Of a stretch of DNA of 64,000 nt, positions 21,551 through 34,900 are shown one piece after another. The position numbers were made by a program, and so were the translations under genes. The stretch spans positions 4,250,858 through 4,314,857 of the forward strand of contig OY979724.1 in assembly GCA_963855995.1 (NCBI GenBank), given 5' to 3'. How positions within the stretch are numbered: position 1 is the first letter of the stretch; each line of letters opens with the position of its first letter. A model generated the notes under the pieces. It saw nothing but the letters and a program-made list of their open reading frames with translations. It was not told the origin of the DNA and did no database searches. The DNA is from Muricea muricata (taxonomy: Eukaryota; Cnidaria; Anthozoa; Malacalcyonacea; Plexauridae).

Positions 21551-22949
21551 ACTATTACAATAACTTTAAAGAGTAAAGGCCATATATTTCAATATTTGAG
21601 CAAAAACTTAAAATATCATTCAAAAGTGGGCATTTAAAATGATTTACAAATTGGCTATTACGTCAGCGTAATAAATAAACAAATCAGCGGGATAAAATAC
21701 ATTTTAGCCCGCAAAATACGTCACAATGCTCGCTAAGGTTATCATAATCAGTATTAGTTTGTTGAAGGTATAAAACTGCTCAAAGATTGCACCATTTGAT
21801 CCCCGATGATTTGTCAAAAAAATCAATGAATTATCAGAGTAATGTTTGAATATTGAAACTAAAATAGCTGGCAAAGATGAAAGTGCCCAGTTTGTGTTTT
21901 ATGTGAAAATTCATTAGATTATAATCTATATCTATGACTATGTACAATGTCCAAACGTATTAGATCTAGAAGATTTTTGTGTTACACAACAATACAATAT
22001 TGCTCAACGTATAATGTTACAATAGGACATTCAATGTTTGATTCGTTTCACACGACAACCACTTTAAAAAATCTTCAATGATGATTACATTGATTGAATC
22101 GATAATGCATTTCAACGCCAGCTCGACAATTTTGCATTTGGACATGCTAAGTAAATATTTGGATGTTATCGATCGCAAAAGTAATTTATTTTTGAAGAAA
22201 TGAATGTTCCAAAGTTTGGCGTAATTTACATAGTACAGCTTGAGAACTAGCTGCTACGGTCGCTTCAACGATGTGAAAATCCTCAATTAAACGTCGCCAC
22301 TTACAATGATAACTGAAAATAAAATTTCTAGAAGTCGAGTTTGTGGGAAATATGGCATCGCTGCAGCTGTCTGAACGCTTCGGTCGCGTAAAGGACCAAA
22401 CACATTAGTAAGAAACCGTAGACGGTCATTAACATCTTCAATAGTCGACGACGTTGGCATCTATTAACAGTACTTTAATTGCTTCACTAAGTTTAATTCA
22501 AAGCTTTTCTTCGGGATTTTTTCCATTCTGTAACGCATTCCTCGTTTAAAATATTTACAATAACTCCAAATCACATGCGAAAAGTCCAACAAATGATACC
22601 ACGGACAACCAAAGATGCTACCGACCGCTTACGTTTCGAAATTGGCGTCGTCGACTTGCTGACGTCATGGATCTTAGATAGCTCCTCAGCGAGTGATGGA
22701 TCAGATCAGTGGGAATGTGGGATTCTCAAGACAATGAAAACTATTGGAACATACGGATCAGGTAACCATGACTACATGGCATTACTGCTATGAGACTTAT
22801 TTATCCTTTGAGATCAAGTCTGGTCAATTTTAAAAAGGTGTTTTCCTGCACAATACACGGTTCTCGTACGATGTACTGGACGGGAATTTCGAGGCGTAAA
22901 AAGTGAAGCCGATTTTCTGGCATATCTTTCGGGTAAAAAAGGACGGGAC

Positions 22950-25900
22950 TTATTTTTCTAGTAGTTCAGGGTTATACTCCATGATCATCATTAATATACT
23001 GTCTGTATACGCTCTTAGTCTGTGATTTAACGTTTCCTGATCCCGGAGAGCCGTCAGTACATCCTCCTTGTCAGCGGTTAACAGCTCGTCAGCTAATGAC
23101 GTGTTCTAAATTGAGTGAATTTTAATTTAGATTGTATAAAATTGTGAAATCTAACAATGTATAAGAATAATTATCAATAATTTCGCAACAATAAGCCATG
23201 CTAGCAATTTTTTATGATTCTTTTAAATTATCAGAGGCATTGTCCTTAAACAATATTAAAACTGGAATAAACGGTACTATTAAGAGATTTTTTAATACCA
23301 AAATATGAAACTTTTATATACCAAACTTGAAGGTGGTAATAACACAATATAGCAGGTGTAAAAATCCGACTTAACGTGTATCCTATTAATAATTGAATTA
23401 TTATTGCCTGATAAAATATTGTCTACCAGCTCTCAGTAATAATTGTATTCAATTGGTTGAAACAATGAATAAATCTCGTGCTCCCGATACACTCCACAAG
23501 TATGCGAGTTTCGAGCTCCTTAAGATTCGTATATGTCCATATATAGAGTAGTGTTTATTATCAAAAATAATATCTAGTTAATGCCATTGATGCTATTTGA
23601 GAGAAAGAATTAGAAGAGAAAGGCAAAATTCACACAATAGAAAGAGAGTAAAAGGTGAAAGGAATAAAAAAAAAGAACTTCGAAGCTTAATAATATTATT
23701 AGCTCACGACCATACTTAAAGTTATGTGAATAATTTTCAATGTAGAGAAACGGTAGCTAGTGACGTGAGTGTACGACGAAATCTACGGTAATTGCATGCG
23801 CGACTTTCATTTAAAGGTAGCTATTTTTCGACGTGGCTGCTATTATGATTAGACGCAAAATGATACTGTTAATTCGTAATAATTCATTTCTCCGTGAGAG
23901 GCAACTTATTTCTGTCCGAATATACCATAGATATTAGAAAAAGAGATGGATTGGCAACTCTTTTGTTATCTATATTTTATCTTCTGTTGAGCACACCGGA
24001 AGCAAACATTGCACAACTTGTATGGTAATTATGCTCATGAACTCAATTTCGTTCATGCGCATAATTACCATAGCGAGTTGTGCCATGTTTGTTTCCGGTT
24101 TATTCAAAATAACTGAACCGAAGATCGTGTATAGTATTGAATAGCGTTGCCAATCCATTCCCCTTTCTAATATCTATGAATATACCACTCTACATCTTTT
24201 TACCAAAATGGACGAGACATGTATGTTTTAAGAAAATTTTTGGCAAAAAGCATCCCATTCTTCTGCCGATGGTCAGTTTAAAAAATACTTAATTTATTTT
24301 TGGAAGGCATAAAACCCATGGCAATAATTAATGCCATTTCGCAACAACGCGCCCGCATTTTATGTCACGCATGTCTGCATGTCACCCAGTTACATATGTT
24401 ACTCGGCAAACATTCGGTCAATGAAGAAATTCGACTGAAAAGGAAACAGACTTACCTTTTCAAGTAAACATTTTCCTTGCTGTATGAGCTGTACTCTAAG
24501 GTCGTCTTTGCTTCGCATTAAGTCGGCATTTTCCTGTCGAGTATGAAAAAGATTCACAATTACTTCAAGTGCTTTACAAAAAAAATTATTGGTGCGTATT
24601 TTTACTGCACTTTGCGCCAGACTGTTTAAAACGAATAATTAACGTTTGATATATAAAAAAACCTCGTTTAAAAAGCAGCTGTTCAGGGATCATAAATTCC
24701 ACCTGGGAAGGGGTCAAAAGCAAAAGTGGAATTTTGCGCGGCTAAAGAAAAATTTTAGAAAATAATGTTGGACCAATATGTAACATTTTCAAGTTTGCAC
24801 TCAATTATGTTTACTTGTTCTTGACAATACGTGGCAATGGTATCTAACCCGAAACTTCCTTCAATGTATTCTGACGAGATTAACCCCTGTTTGCACAAGT
24901 CGTTTTTCATCTCCTACTTTATAAAGCCAGCACTAGCGAATATTGAAGGCTTTCTGCTTTTTGCAATCAGCTCCCTTCAATTGAACTTCGAGTGCCACCT
25001 TTAGTTTAAAACCGATATGTCTAGAATATGTAGAGCTGAAACAAAACCAAAAACAAACCTTTTGTAAAGCTCTTAATTGATCCTCTAAGTCTCCTTTCTC
25101 TGCAGCAACATTGACAAAATCCGGTAGCCTTGACTCCGCTTGTGTCTTAAAGTTCTTTAGTTCTTGTATACGACCTTGCAACTCTTCCACTTCCTGCGAA
25201 CAAGTGGTAAAATATAAAGGTGATAGAATGCAATGAAATAAGACAGAAAGACAATTCATGTGTAATAATAACATTCAAAATATACAGTGCGAATACACAG
25301 TTTCTGTTGAGAGTTGTACGCAGACGAGGTGGAAGAAAGTCAAGCCGGACTCACACAAATTACAATCCTGGTAAAAAGGTAAAGAAACAGCTCCACTGGA
25401 TAAGAACCCTTACCCTCCCCTCCACTTTTTCCAAAAATGTTGATATTAAAATATGATTGAGACGCAGAGTAGGTTTGTAAGTGCATAAACTACCATCTTT
25501 TTATGTTTTAACTTGGCTAGTCAACACTGCAAGTGGAAGGCGAGGGGGTGGGAGGATAAAGAAGAGAAAACAGTAAATCAACCGAGGTGTTTTATTCGTT
25601 TTTGTCATGATTGTGGCCTACTAGATTTTGCCAAAATTAACAGGAAAGTGGTAGGCTTTTCTGTGCGTAATACAAACATTTCCATCTTTCCGTATTTTAC
25701 ACTAATATTTTGAACAATCTTTGCAATTTTACCAATTTCAAGATGGTCTTTCTATATTGGACCATAGATTTTAAGGACCCGAAAGGAAAAACCTTTCTTA
25801 AAGGATTCCTGTCAGGTCATAGTATTATTGCAGGCTCAATTTGCTTTTAGCGGCCATTTTGTCTGAGACATCACGACAAATCAATTTCACAATCCGTCGT

Positions 25901-28900
25901 ATAACAGAGCAATCCTTTACGAATGCTTGATTATTTTACCTGATCAATACTGGTGTTGATACAAACAAGTTACTTTTGAAATTATTTTTAGTTCTCGACG
26001 AAAGAAAACAGAACGCAAACAATAACAACTCCTGCAATAACATAGTACGACAGTAATCCTTCAAAAATTAAACGGCATAAAATACCTGAGTGTGACGTCC
26101 CCTCTCGTCTTCAAATCTCGTTCTTTCTGAGCGAAGTTTTTCATCGAGCTCTTCAATGGCGCGTTCTTTATCAATTAATTTCATTTCGAGACTTTCGATT
26201 TTCTCTTCGAGTTTTCGTTTTTCCTGGAAAGAGACGATGTGTGATTTTAGACGCTGTAAACATTCTGTTGTCAAAATTAAAAGATCGCAAGAAGTCAAGA
26301 CAGCTTACCTGCATACATGTTTCCAGCTCGCGTCTTAGCATTGGATCAACTTGCTTTAATTCGTTGATTTCTTCGTCAGCTTCATTTAGCCTGGAAACAA
26401 AATACGTTCAACTGTGAAGACTAGGGCGGGAATCGTAGTCGTTGCGCACATGTTAATAGAGATTCAAGATGGAGAACCTAGACGATTCCGTGTCAGCGTA
26501 CACAATAATAATAAATAATAGTAAATAATAATAATAAATAAATAATAAATTTACGTGGTGTTTCCACAAAGCTTAACAAGTATATTGTATTCACCATGCA
26601 AACGTACAAGAAACTTATTGATTTTAAAATAAACTTACTTACACGGAGAAAAGTTAGTCCCAGCGACTAACAGCATGGAAATCTTCACTTTAAATATATT
26701 TCAGGATTTCTTTTTAGATATTTTAAACAAGAGTATAAAAATGTAACAGTTCGAAACTTCTATGGTTGAATGGACATCGCCATTTCTTCTTAAAAAAATG
26801 CAGCCACAAAGCCCTCAAATGTATTTAAACTGAAGGTACCGGTTCCTGAAGTAAAGCGTATCATGGGAGGATCTCTTGAGCGCTTTAGCCTGATTTACAG
26901 TCTATCAATCCTATATGATTGTTTATGTTTAACTAATCTTACATAAATAGATCTTACTTGTTCTGGAGTTTTTCAAGCTTTTCTTCGCTTTCTCTTTCTA
27001 GTCTTGCCTGTCGAAAACCGAAATACAAAAATTGCATATACAAAACTGGTTTATACCCACTTTTTTTTTACAACTCCTGTTACATGTAGTGTGATTGGCT
27101 AATACTCTGAAGCTAAATTAGCTAATCACTTCAAACACGCAACGTACAGATCACACTATAATCTTTAGTAGTGCGAGCTCAATTTGCCTCTGGTAGCCCT
27201 CCGTTCAAATGTTTTCCGATTAGCCGAATTTTAAAACCATGCATCCCTTCAAAATTCATTTTATGTTTTTTTTTGCGGGGAAATAAAATACACCAAAACA
27301 GGGCAATCCGTATACCTGACAAGCCAAAAAACAATTCCGCCTACTGGATTAGCTTATTTTGCACAAGTAAATTCGACGTTTTGAAAAAAAATTGTAGCAG
27401 AGATCTCGGAGGAATTACTATCGGTGACAATTCTTTTTAGCCATTTTCCTTGATTATTCTCTTACATACCGTATTCATTAAAACTATACAGTTTAACTAC
27501 GCAAACTTGTTTTTGAAATCAAAGAATATTGAAATATTTGTATTCGCTCCTTCGGCACGTTGAACAACGATTTATGCCCCCAAACGCTTGGACTCAAAAT
27601 ATGTCAAAAGCAAAATACAAATTCTACAGAGTGGTTTACCCGCCAAATTTCCGACAAAATGTCAGAGCTAAGTTTGTCATTATGTAACTCATCGACTTTT
27701 TTATATCCTTCAGACGGAAAAAATCACGTGGTCAATCGCAGCAAAAATTGCCCGTGTAAATTGCTCTTTACATGCACTGCATGCACAGAGCGACACAGCG
27801 ACTTTGAATGTTTAGGAAGCAAAATTTAATTTGGATGCTATTGACGTTGTTTCGCAAAGTTTTGACCATGTTTCGCTGTTGACACTAATTGCAATGAATT
27901 TGAACAGCGGTGCAAATTGACTCAAATTCTTCACGGAGCGAAAGCGTTTACACGAGAAGTTTTTCTTCGGATTCGAATTTTTTCACGTACAAAGTTCCCA
28001 CAGATTTGATATCCCCCGTGCAGTGAACTGTAAAATGAAACACCGCAGATGTGTATATCGAATACAGAAACGTTTTGCTCGGAACATATTATAGGAATAA
28101 TAATAGATATTTCTTACCAAAGCAGCTGAGTATTTCCTGGATTCCTCAGCAACTTTTTCATCTGTTGAAACCTTTTGTTGTTCCAGCAACTCTTCAAGAG
28201 CGTTTATTCTGCAAATATACATGTGTGCAATGATGCAATTATGCAAATCATGTGATTTCAAAAAAAGTAAAAATTTGCTTTAATTTTCTCAAACCCTCGT
28301 GCGACTTTTATATAATTAATTCAAGCATGCGTGCGAAAATAGCGCGAGGCCCGATTTCATGCAGGTAAGACAAACTACCACAATACTATGCTGATGAACA
28401 TTGAACCAGCAAATTGGAAAATCTTTTTCTGGTAGGTCAATCACAAAGTATGCTAGCTTACTGTGGAATTCTTGTACACTGGACCGCCATTTTTAGGCAT
28501 AATTTAGACACAAAACACGATAGCATATTGCAGAATACCACCTATAATGGACCATCGCGTTTTCGACATCTTTTTCAGCTGGTTCTGACACAAATCATGA
28601 CAATAGCGTATTGTAGAATGCTACCAACACTAGACTAGCATATATTTGAGACATCGTTTTCTGGTGGTTTAGACACAAACCACAACAGCTTATTGAAGAT
28701 TATACTACCCACAATGAATCACCACTTTTGACATATGATGCTCACAAACCATGGCAATTTATTGCAGAATAGTACCCACACCAGACCTACGCACTAGAGT
28801 TTTTTATACAGTAGCCTGCGTAGCAGGCTCTTTGGGTTTTATACAGCTTAGAGCAGACCATTACAAAGTTCAACCACAGACGCTTACTATAGAATATTAA

Positions 28901-31900
28901 CTACGCTGAGCCACAATGTATGTTTTGACAAAACTCGGCAGGTAATACCTAATATACAACACATGTCATACCCCAGCATGTTACTTTACAAATCATGCAT
29001 AATATATAAAGCTCTATTTTAGGTGTCTAAGTGTCATAGAAAGCGAGTTAAGCGAGTACGAAGGTTTCAGAGGTTGTAGTTCTTCAACTAACCAAACAGA
29101 CCGTCGACACATCGAGAGTCGCTAGACGTGGTTTGATTCTGCTGTATTTTTCAAGTACAGTTGAATCCTATACTCAAATAACAGCCGTGCATTCCCAATG
29201 TTTCCCTGCACTAATATATCAGAAGCCGTTTAAAGCAATGTAAAATATACCCATGCAACACAAGCCTTATACAATACGCACTATTATTCGCGGCTTTCGT
29301 CGAGACACTCGAAACGCAAACCGATATAAATTACTGTAGTACATTCGGCTTGAAATGCAAATTAGAAATTTTGAAGATAAAAATTATCAATGAATTACAC
29401 ATTTGAACTTTCTCACCTCACATCTTCGAATTTACTTCCGAAATATGTGCTTTCAAGTCGAGCATTTTCAAGTTGTTTTGAAACATTCACAAATCAATGA
29501 CAGCGTTTTTCAGTCGTCAGGCAGACAATACAATAAATATTACCCCAGCGTTACTGTCCGAGGGGGGGCAGGTGTTTTGTTGTCATGCAAATTAAGCATA
29601 AATGCTCCAGGAAGCTTTAAAAAGTTGCTCTCCGGAAATTGTAATGTCAATAGTGCAGTTCACTATCAAAAGTTTCTGCGAACATAGTATGGAATTTTGA
29701 ATGTGTAAATTCTTATAGCTTTGAAAAATTTGCAAGAAAATTTCGGAGAAACTGTCCGTGAGAGTAAATTACCACTTGCGATTCAAAATATTTTACCACA
29801 GCGATTACAGATCAGAAACCAAGGATTCTAATACGTCTAGCCAATTTTGCAAGACATATACGAAGCACTTAAAGTCAATACTGGTTAATCGTTGAAAAGT
29901 GCAACACTTAACAACATCTCATGAAAACCATAGACCGGAAGTCTTTCAATATAAAGCCCTCATTGGTCACCCAATCACAGCATAGCGAGAAGACAGTAGC
30001 AGCATTCCGCAGTGCAACATGTCCCTTTAAAGAAACACGCAAGAAAAGAGTCAAAGACAATGGAAAGGGCCTGGTACTGCACGTTCCATTTGGTCGTAAC
30101 TGTCGGGAAAACACTGGGCACCACCTTGGGGCTCCGTTACCAAGCACATAATTGTATTTTTAACTATATCGATAAGAATGTTTTGTGTTACGATGAGGTT
30201 AGCGGGCTCACAATTAACGCAGGCGATAAGGCATGTGCATTTCTCGTTCTTAGTGTCGAGTTTATTAAGCCAAGATTAGTCCTTAGGGTAAAATGTGTAG
30301 ATTTAAATTCGTTTTATTTTTTTGAATATGCCAATTTTTTCGATTTACTTGAGCCAGTATGGCGACATGAAATGAAAACCACGCTTACAGCTCTCGTGAG
30401 CGACAGACTTAAAAAAATTCAAACCTTTGAATCGTATGTAATGAAACGATTTCGATTTCATTCATTTCGGAAGTTTTGAAAGAAAAACTCAAAGTGCACC
30501 CCACGAACACATGAATGTCTAATTCACTAAATTACTTTAAAAAATCGTCGATCGGTTGTTTCACTGATATTTTTGGCACAAGAAATAGTTTTATCCAGTT
30601 ATTGTACACCCACACAAAATCTCAACAAAAGTCTTAGTCCATTAATGGGGTCTGGAAAATTCCCAAAACAAAACACGCCAAGCTAATTTTACACTCGACG
30701 TGCTAGGGTTTCCATAGAAACGTGCTAATATTGACATTCCGTTTTGTTTTATAAATCAACATTGCGTGTATTTAGAAAATAAGATTTATTATTTTATTGA
30801 CTTTTAATAAGCCCTTTTCTTGTCAGAGGAAATCCTGTCGACAAGAATGGAATATGGGCAATGGAAACTAATGCATACATGAAGACAATTAAAAAAAGCT
30901 CGGTTTCAAAAATCTTGAGATTTAAAACATCATGCCCGCACGGTATGATGGGTACATTTCACATTTTCCTGGGTCATGGCTTTATAGGATACCCTAAAGG
31001 TCGAAATGTCGAGAGAGCACTGGGTTTCTCACTCACTGGGACTGTATCTACTTCACCAAATTTAGCTAAAGAGGGATCGGAGCGCGTAGCGCGATAATCA
31101 TTACTCGCCCTTCGGGCTCGCGCTTTAGCTAAATTTGGTGAAGTTTTCCTGGAAATTTTCCTGCACACGAGAACCCTCAATGCTCAGCAGCGGATTCAAA
31201 TCAGAGTGGCAGGCGCCGGCTACTTTAACTTGAACCGCTGTCTCCTTTTTTTTTCTCTTTAAATAAAAAATTACTGAGCTGCTCCATCTTTTAGACATGA
31301 TATAGGAGATTATTTTTGAAAGATATACTATAAGATCAGTAATATATCGACTAGATTACAAAAACAAATCTGCTTCCAGCTATTTTTCTTAACTTGCAGT
31401 CGAAAACCCGAAATACATGGTGTATTAATACATTTTTCGCCATATTGAAAATTTACAGTTCACATAGTTTTGAAACTACTTGATACGACACGTTTTAATA
31501 CACAATACAGTACTACAACATATATACAAGTAGCTACGTATGGGAAAAAATAGACCATCTTCTTGGAGAATGCGGCTAGCCCTGCGTTACTTTTCAGATT
31601 CATGGTCAGACGGCTACTTTTAAGAAACAGCCGTCCACTTCGAATAATATTGGAGCCTCTATCTCACTAACCTTTCTGTTAAGTTTTTATTTTCGTGTTT
31701 CATTTTATCATGTTTGTGCTGGTTGATTGAATGATCTTCTTGCAGCGAGCTCACCTCGGATGTCAGATGAAATATCTAAATAATATAATATAAAGTAATT
31801 TTAAACTAACAGGGATGTATATAATTACCAGAGGGGTCAACCCTTCCTCCGCCCACGAAACGTTTGAAAAGGTTACTTTCTTCCCAAATCCTGAAGCCGT

Positions 31901-34900
31901 TCAAACTCCTACGAAAATACTTAATGATGGAATTGAAGAACTCAATACACTGGTTTTAGTCTCTTACCCATTCTTTTTCCAATTTACATTCCCTTCCTCC
32001 TCCTCCTTGCCTTTCCTCTTCTTTCTATTCCCCCTTCTTTCTAGTTCCCACCTCTCTTCCCCTTTCTCTCCAGGGTCACCCTGACAAACCTCTCTGAGTG
32101 AGGGGTGGGGGAGAATGGTAATTATATAACCCTCTGTAAACTAAACTACACTATAAAGGGTGTAATCGGAATTTCAAAAAAACTAACGTCGTGCACAAGC
32201 ACAAAACTATTGAGGCAACTGAGATTTTAAAATATAGCACAACTGTTGAAATCAGGACACGTTCGAGTGTAACATTATGCACCAGTTAATAGTTTACACC
32301 AGGGATGGGGTATCTGGCAAACCCTTGCGATTTGACACTTTTAGTTTAACTCAAATTCCCAGAGGTCTAAAATTATTTGTGCTTGAAGAACAGGGCAGAT
32401 TTCTCTGGAATTATTGACGATGCATTTTTATACATCCTGTACAGTCTCATGTAGACCATTTGCAACATGAGCTATCGTGTGGTGTATCGGCTTCCCTCCA
32501 AGTTTGTATATCTGATACAATCAGGGGCGGATTTTCTGGGGGGGTGCAAGGGGGTGCGCACCCCCCCAAAATTTTCTAGCACTTCCCCAAGAAAAAATCG
32601 AACGAAATTGGCATAGATATTGGCAATTAATAAATTATTATATAACTAATAAAGAATAGTGTGATACTTTGCAAATATGCCGTGTGGGACTTAATTTAGC
32701 AAGCTACTAAAGTATACTAGCACTACCAGAGCATGTTATCATTCTGTTTGACCATTTTTGTCCCAGCTCAGGGACATAAATACATGACAGGAATCACAAA
32801 ACAGGGGTTAAGACAATGAGGCTAAAAATACAGCAGCCCAGGCGGCCCCTTTGGTAGCGCACAAATGCACCCCCCTAGGAAAATCTGCACCCCTCCTGTC
32901 AGATAAAAATTGATCCGCCCCTGGATACAATATGTTCAAACATTCGAGTTCAGCGATGTTCATAGTTACTGCATGAAGAATATCGTTTTATCTAATACCT
33001 CTAAAATATGGATTTATGGATAATACTATCTAAAATATGGATCAGTAGAATGTAAAAAAATAGTAGAATTATGTAAAACACAAAAGAAATCATGAGCGCG
33101 AAGGAGTCTGTATACCCCGATATAGAATTCTGTTGATTTTCGCAAAATGTTATTTTGATTTTCTCGCCTCATATAAGATTTATTTTCAAAATTAATTCGC
33201 AAATAAATCTACAAAGTTGGAGAGTTTCACTAGCCATTTACAACATTCGCGTCCTTACCTTGTCAGATAAGGAGCTCAAATTTGCGTCATTGTCGGAAAT
33301 TGCTTTTTCAAGATCGTCATAACTTCTGTGCGGACTTGTGTTGAGCGAGTGCGATGCAAAATTATTATTGTTCCTACATGAAAAAATCATAATAAATTCA
33401 GTTTATATTCTTGTTTCCTGTGTGTAAGCATCTTCATACTTCAGATAACTCTCAATATACAAGAGTTGTCACGTCTAGACATTATTTAGCTTTTACCACA
33501 AGGGCAGGGTCACCACAACAGCGTGAACCAATTATTGTGGGCTCGCATTAACTATCCCACCCTATCAACATTCCCTGTGGGAGGAAACCGGAGTACCCGA
33601 AGAAAACTCAGCAGAGCGTTGACTATACTCATTTCACATGAGGACTGGGTTCGAGTCCACCTTACTGGGGATCGAACTCGGAATCTTAGAGGTGAAAGGC
33701 GAGTGATCTGACCATCACACCACCGGAGCCCCAGCAGACACATTACTGGCGTCCCACATTTTTGCTGCATGGTGACAACGTAAATGTTCGATCTTTAAAT
33801 CAATTAGGATTTTATGGGACTTTACTCGATATTGTATAAATTCGACTTGTCAAATATATGAGTGATGGAAATGTACAATACTTGGGCTTTTAGACGGTAT
33901 ATTATGAAAGATACAGAAATTTGCGTCCAATCACTGAGTGCAAACATTCTCGCGGGTTTTTTTACGTTTGTAACGTGACGTTTGAAAGGGAAGCCATTTA
34001 GATACAAAACCCGACGGTTCTGTAACTACTAACTGTCATGTTAAGCCATGTTTTGATGCATCTTTTATCAATTTTTATTACAAAACATTACAATTTCGTG
34101 GAGTAGAAGCTTGTTTCGAATTTCAAAAGAGATAAAACTTGTAAAAAATTGTTTCTTACACGTGAAACGGACTCAGTTTTGATCAGTTTAAACAGCAACA
34201 ATTATAACGGCAAACATCGCGTTTCAAACGTAAAAAACCTGCAAAAATGTTTGCGCTCAGTGGTTGGATGCAAATTGGTGTAATATACATTATATCACGT
34301 TTTGGTATTTTGTGCAGCGAATTCCAACTCTCAGGCTAAAGTCGGTTTTCTGATATTACGGCAAACCGCAGACTGGTAACGGCAAATCGCGGTTTGCGGT
34401 CAGTTTCAAGAACGTGATGCTAAAGTGTTTATCGTGTAAAAAAATATTATTTCAAGTTATTAGTAGCTGATTTTTAACGGCAAAATCCTGTTGTGGTACT
34501 CCGTTCTCGTAACTCTACTCAAATTTAAAGCTCCCTACTATCATCATCACTCTAAATAGTAAATCTTCTTTATTATCATAATTACCAGCATCCCTATTAT
34601 CCTAAAGATTACCACTATCACCACCGTCCTAATCACCACAATCAGTGCCGTCCCGGACCTAGTTAAACCACAATCACCAACTGCAGCGTGGCTAGTCCGA
34701 CAATACACGATCACGGAAGAAATGGCGGCATCTAAATTTCCCCAGAATGCATTGCAGATGTCAAGTCGAAATTACTGAATAAAGATGACAGATCACCAAT
34801 GACGAGAAATTTTAGCACAATATTGATAAACCCACGGGGACCCTCCCCGTCTTACGTCTATCGTTCAAGACATCCATTCGCTTTCTTTAAAGATTTTCGA

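Larger units (their letters stand above)
20304..22949. other. Convergent intergenic region between SHMT and FIP3/4
   Basis: Both neighbouring genes end here, so it holds their 3' untranslated regions and spacer. Apart from a small tandem repeat and two hairpins listed separately, I see no gene. The frame at 22575-22793 has no recognisable features. Confidence 0.6.

Noticed and set aside
33655-33732. Possible tRNA-Glu gene on the minus strand
   Set aside because: A- and B-box-like regions are present, but the anticodon stem and acceptor stem do not pair, and SINE sequence continues downstream.
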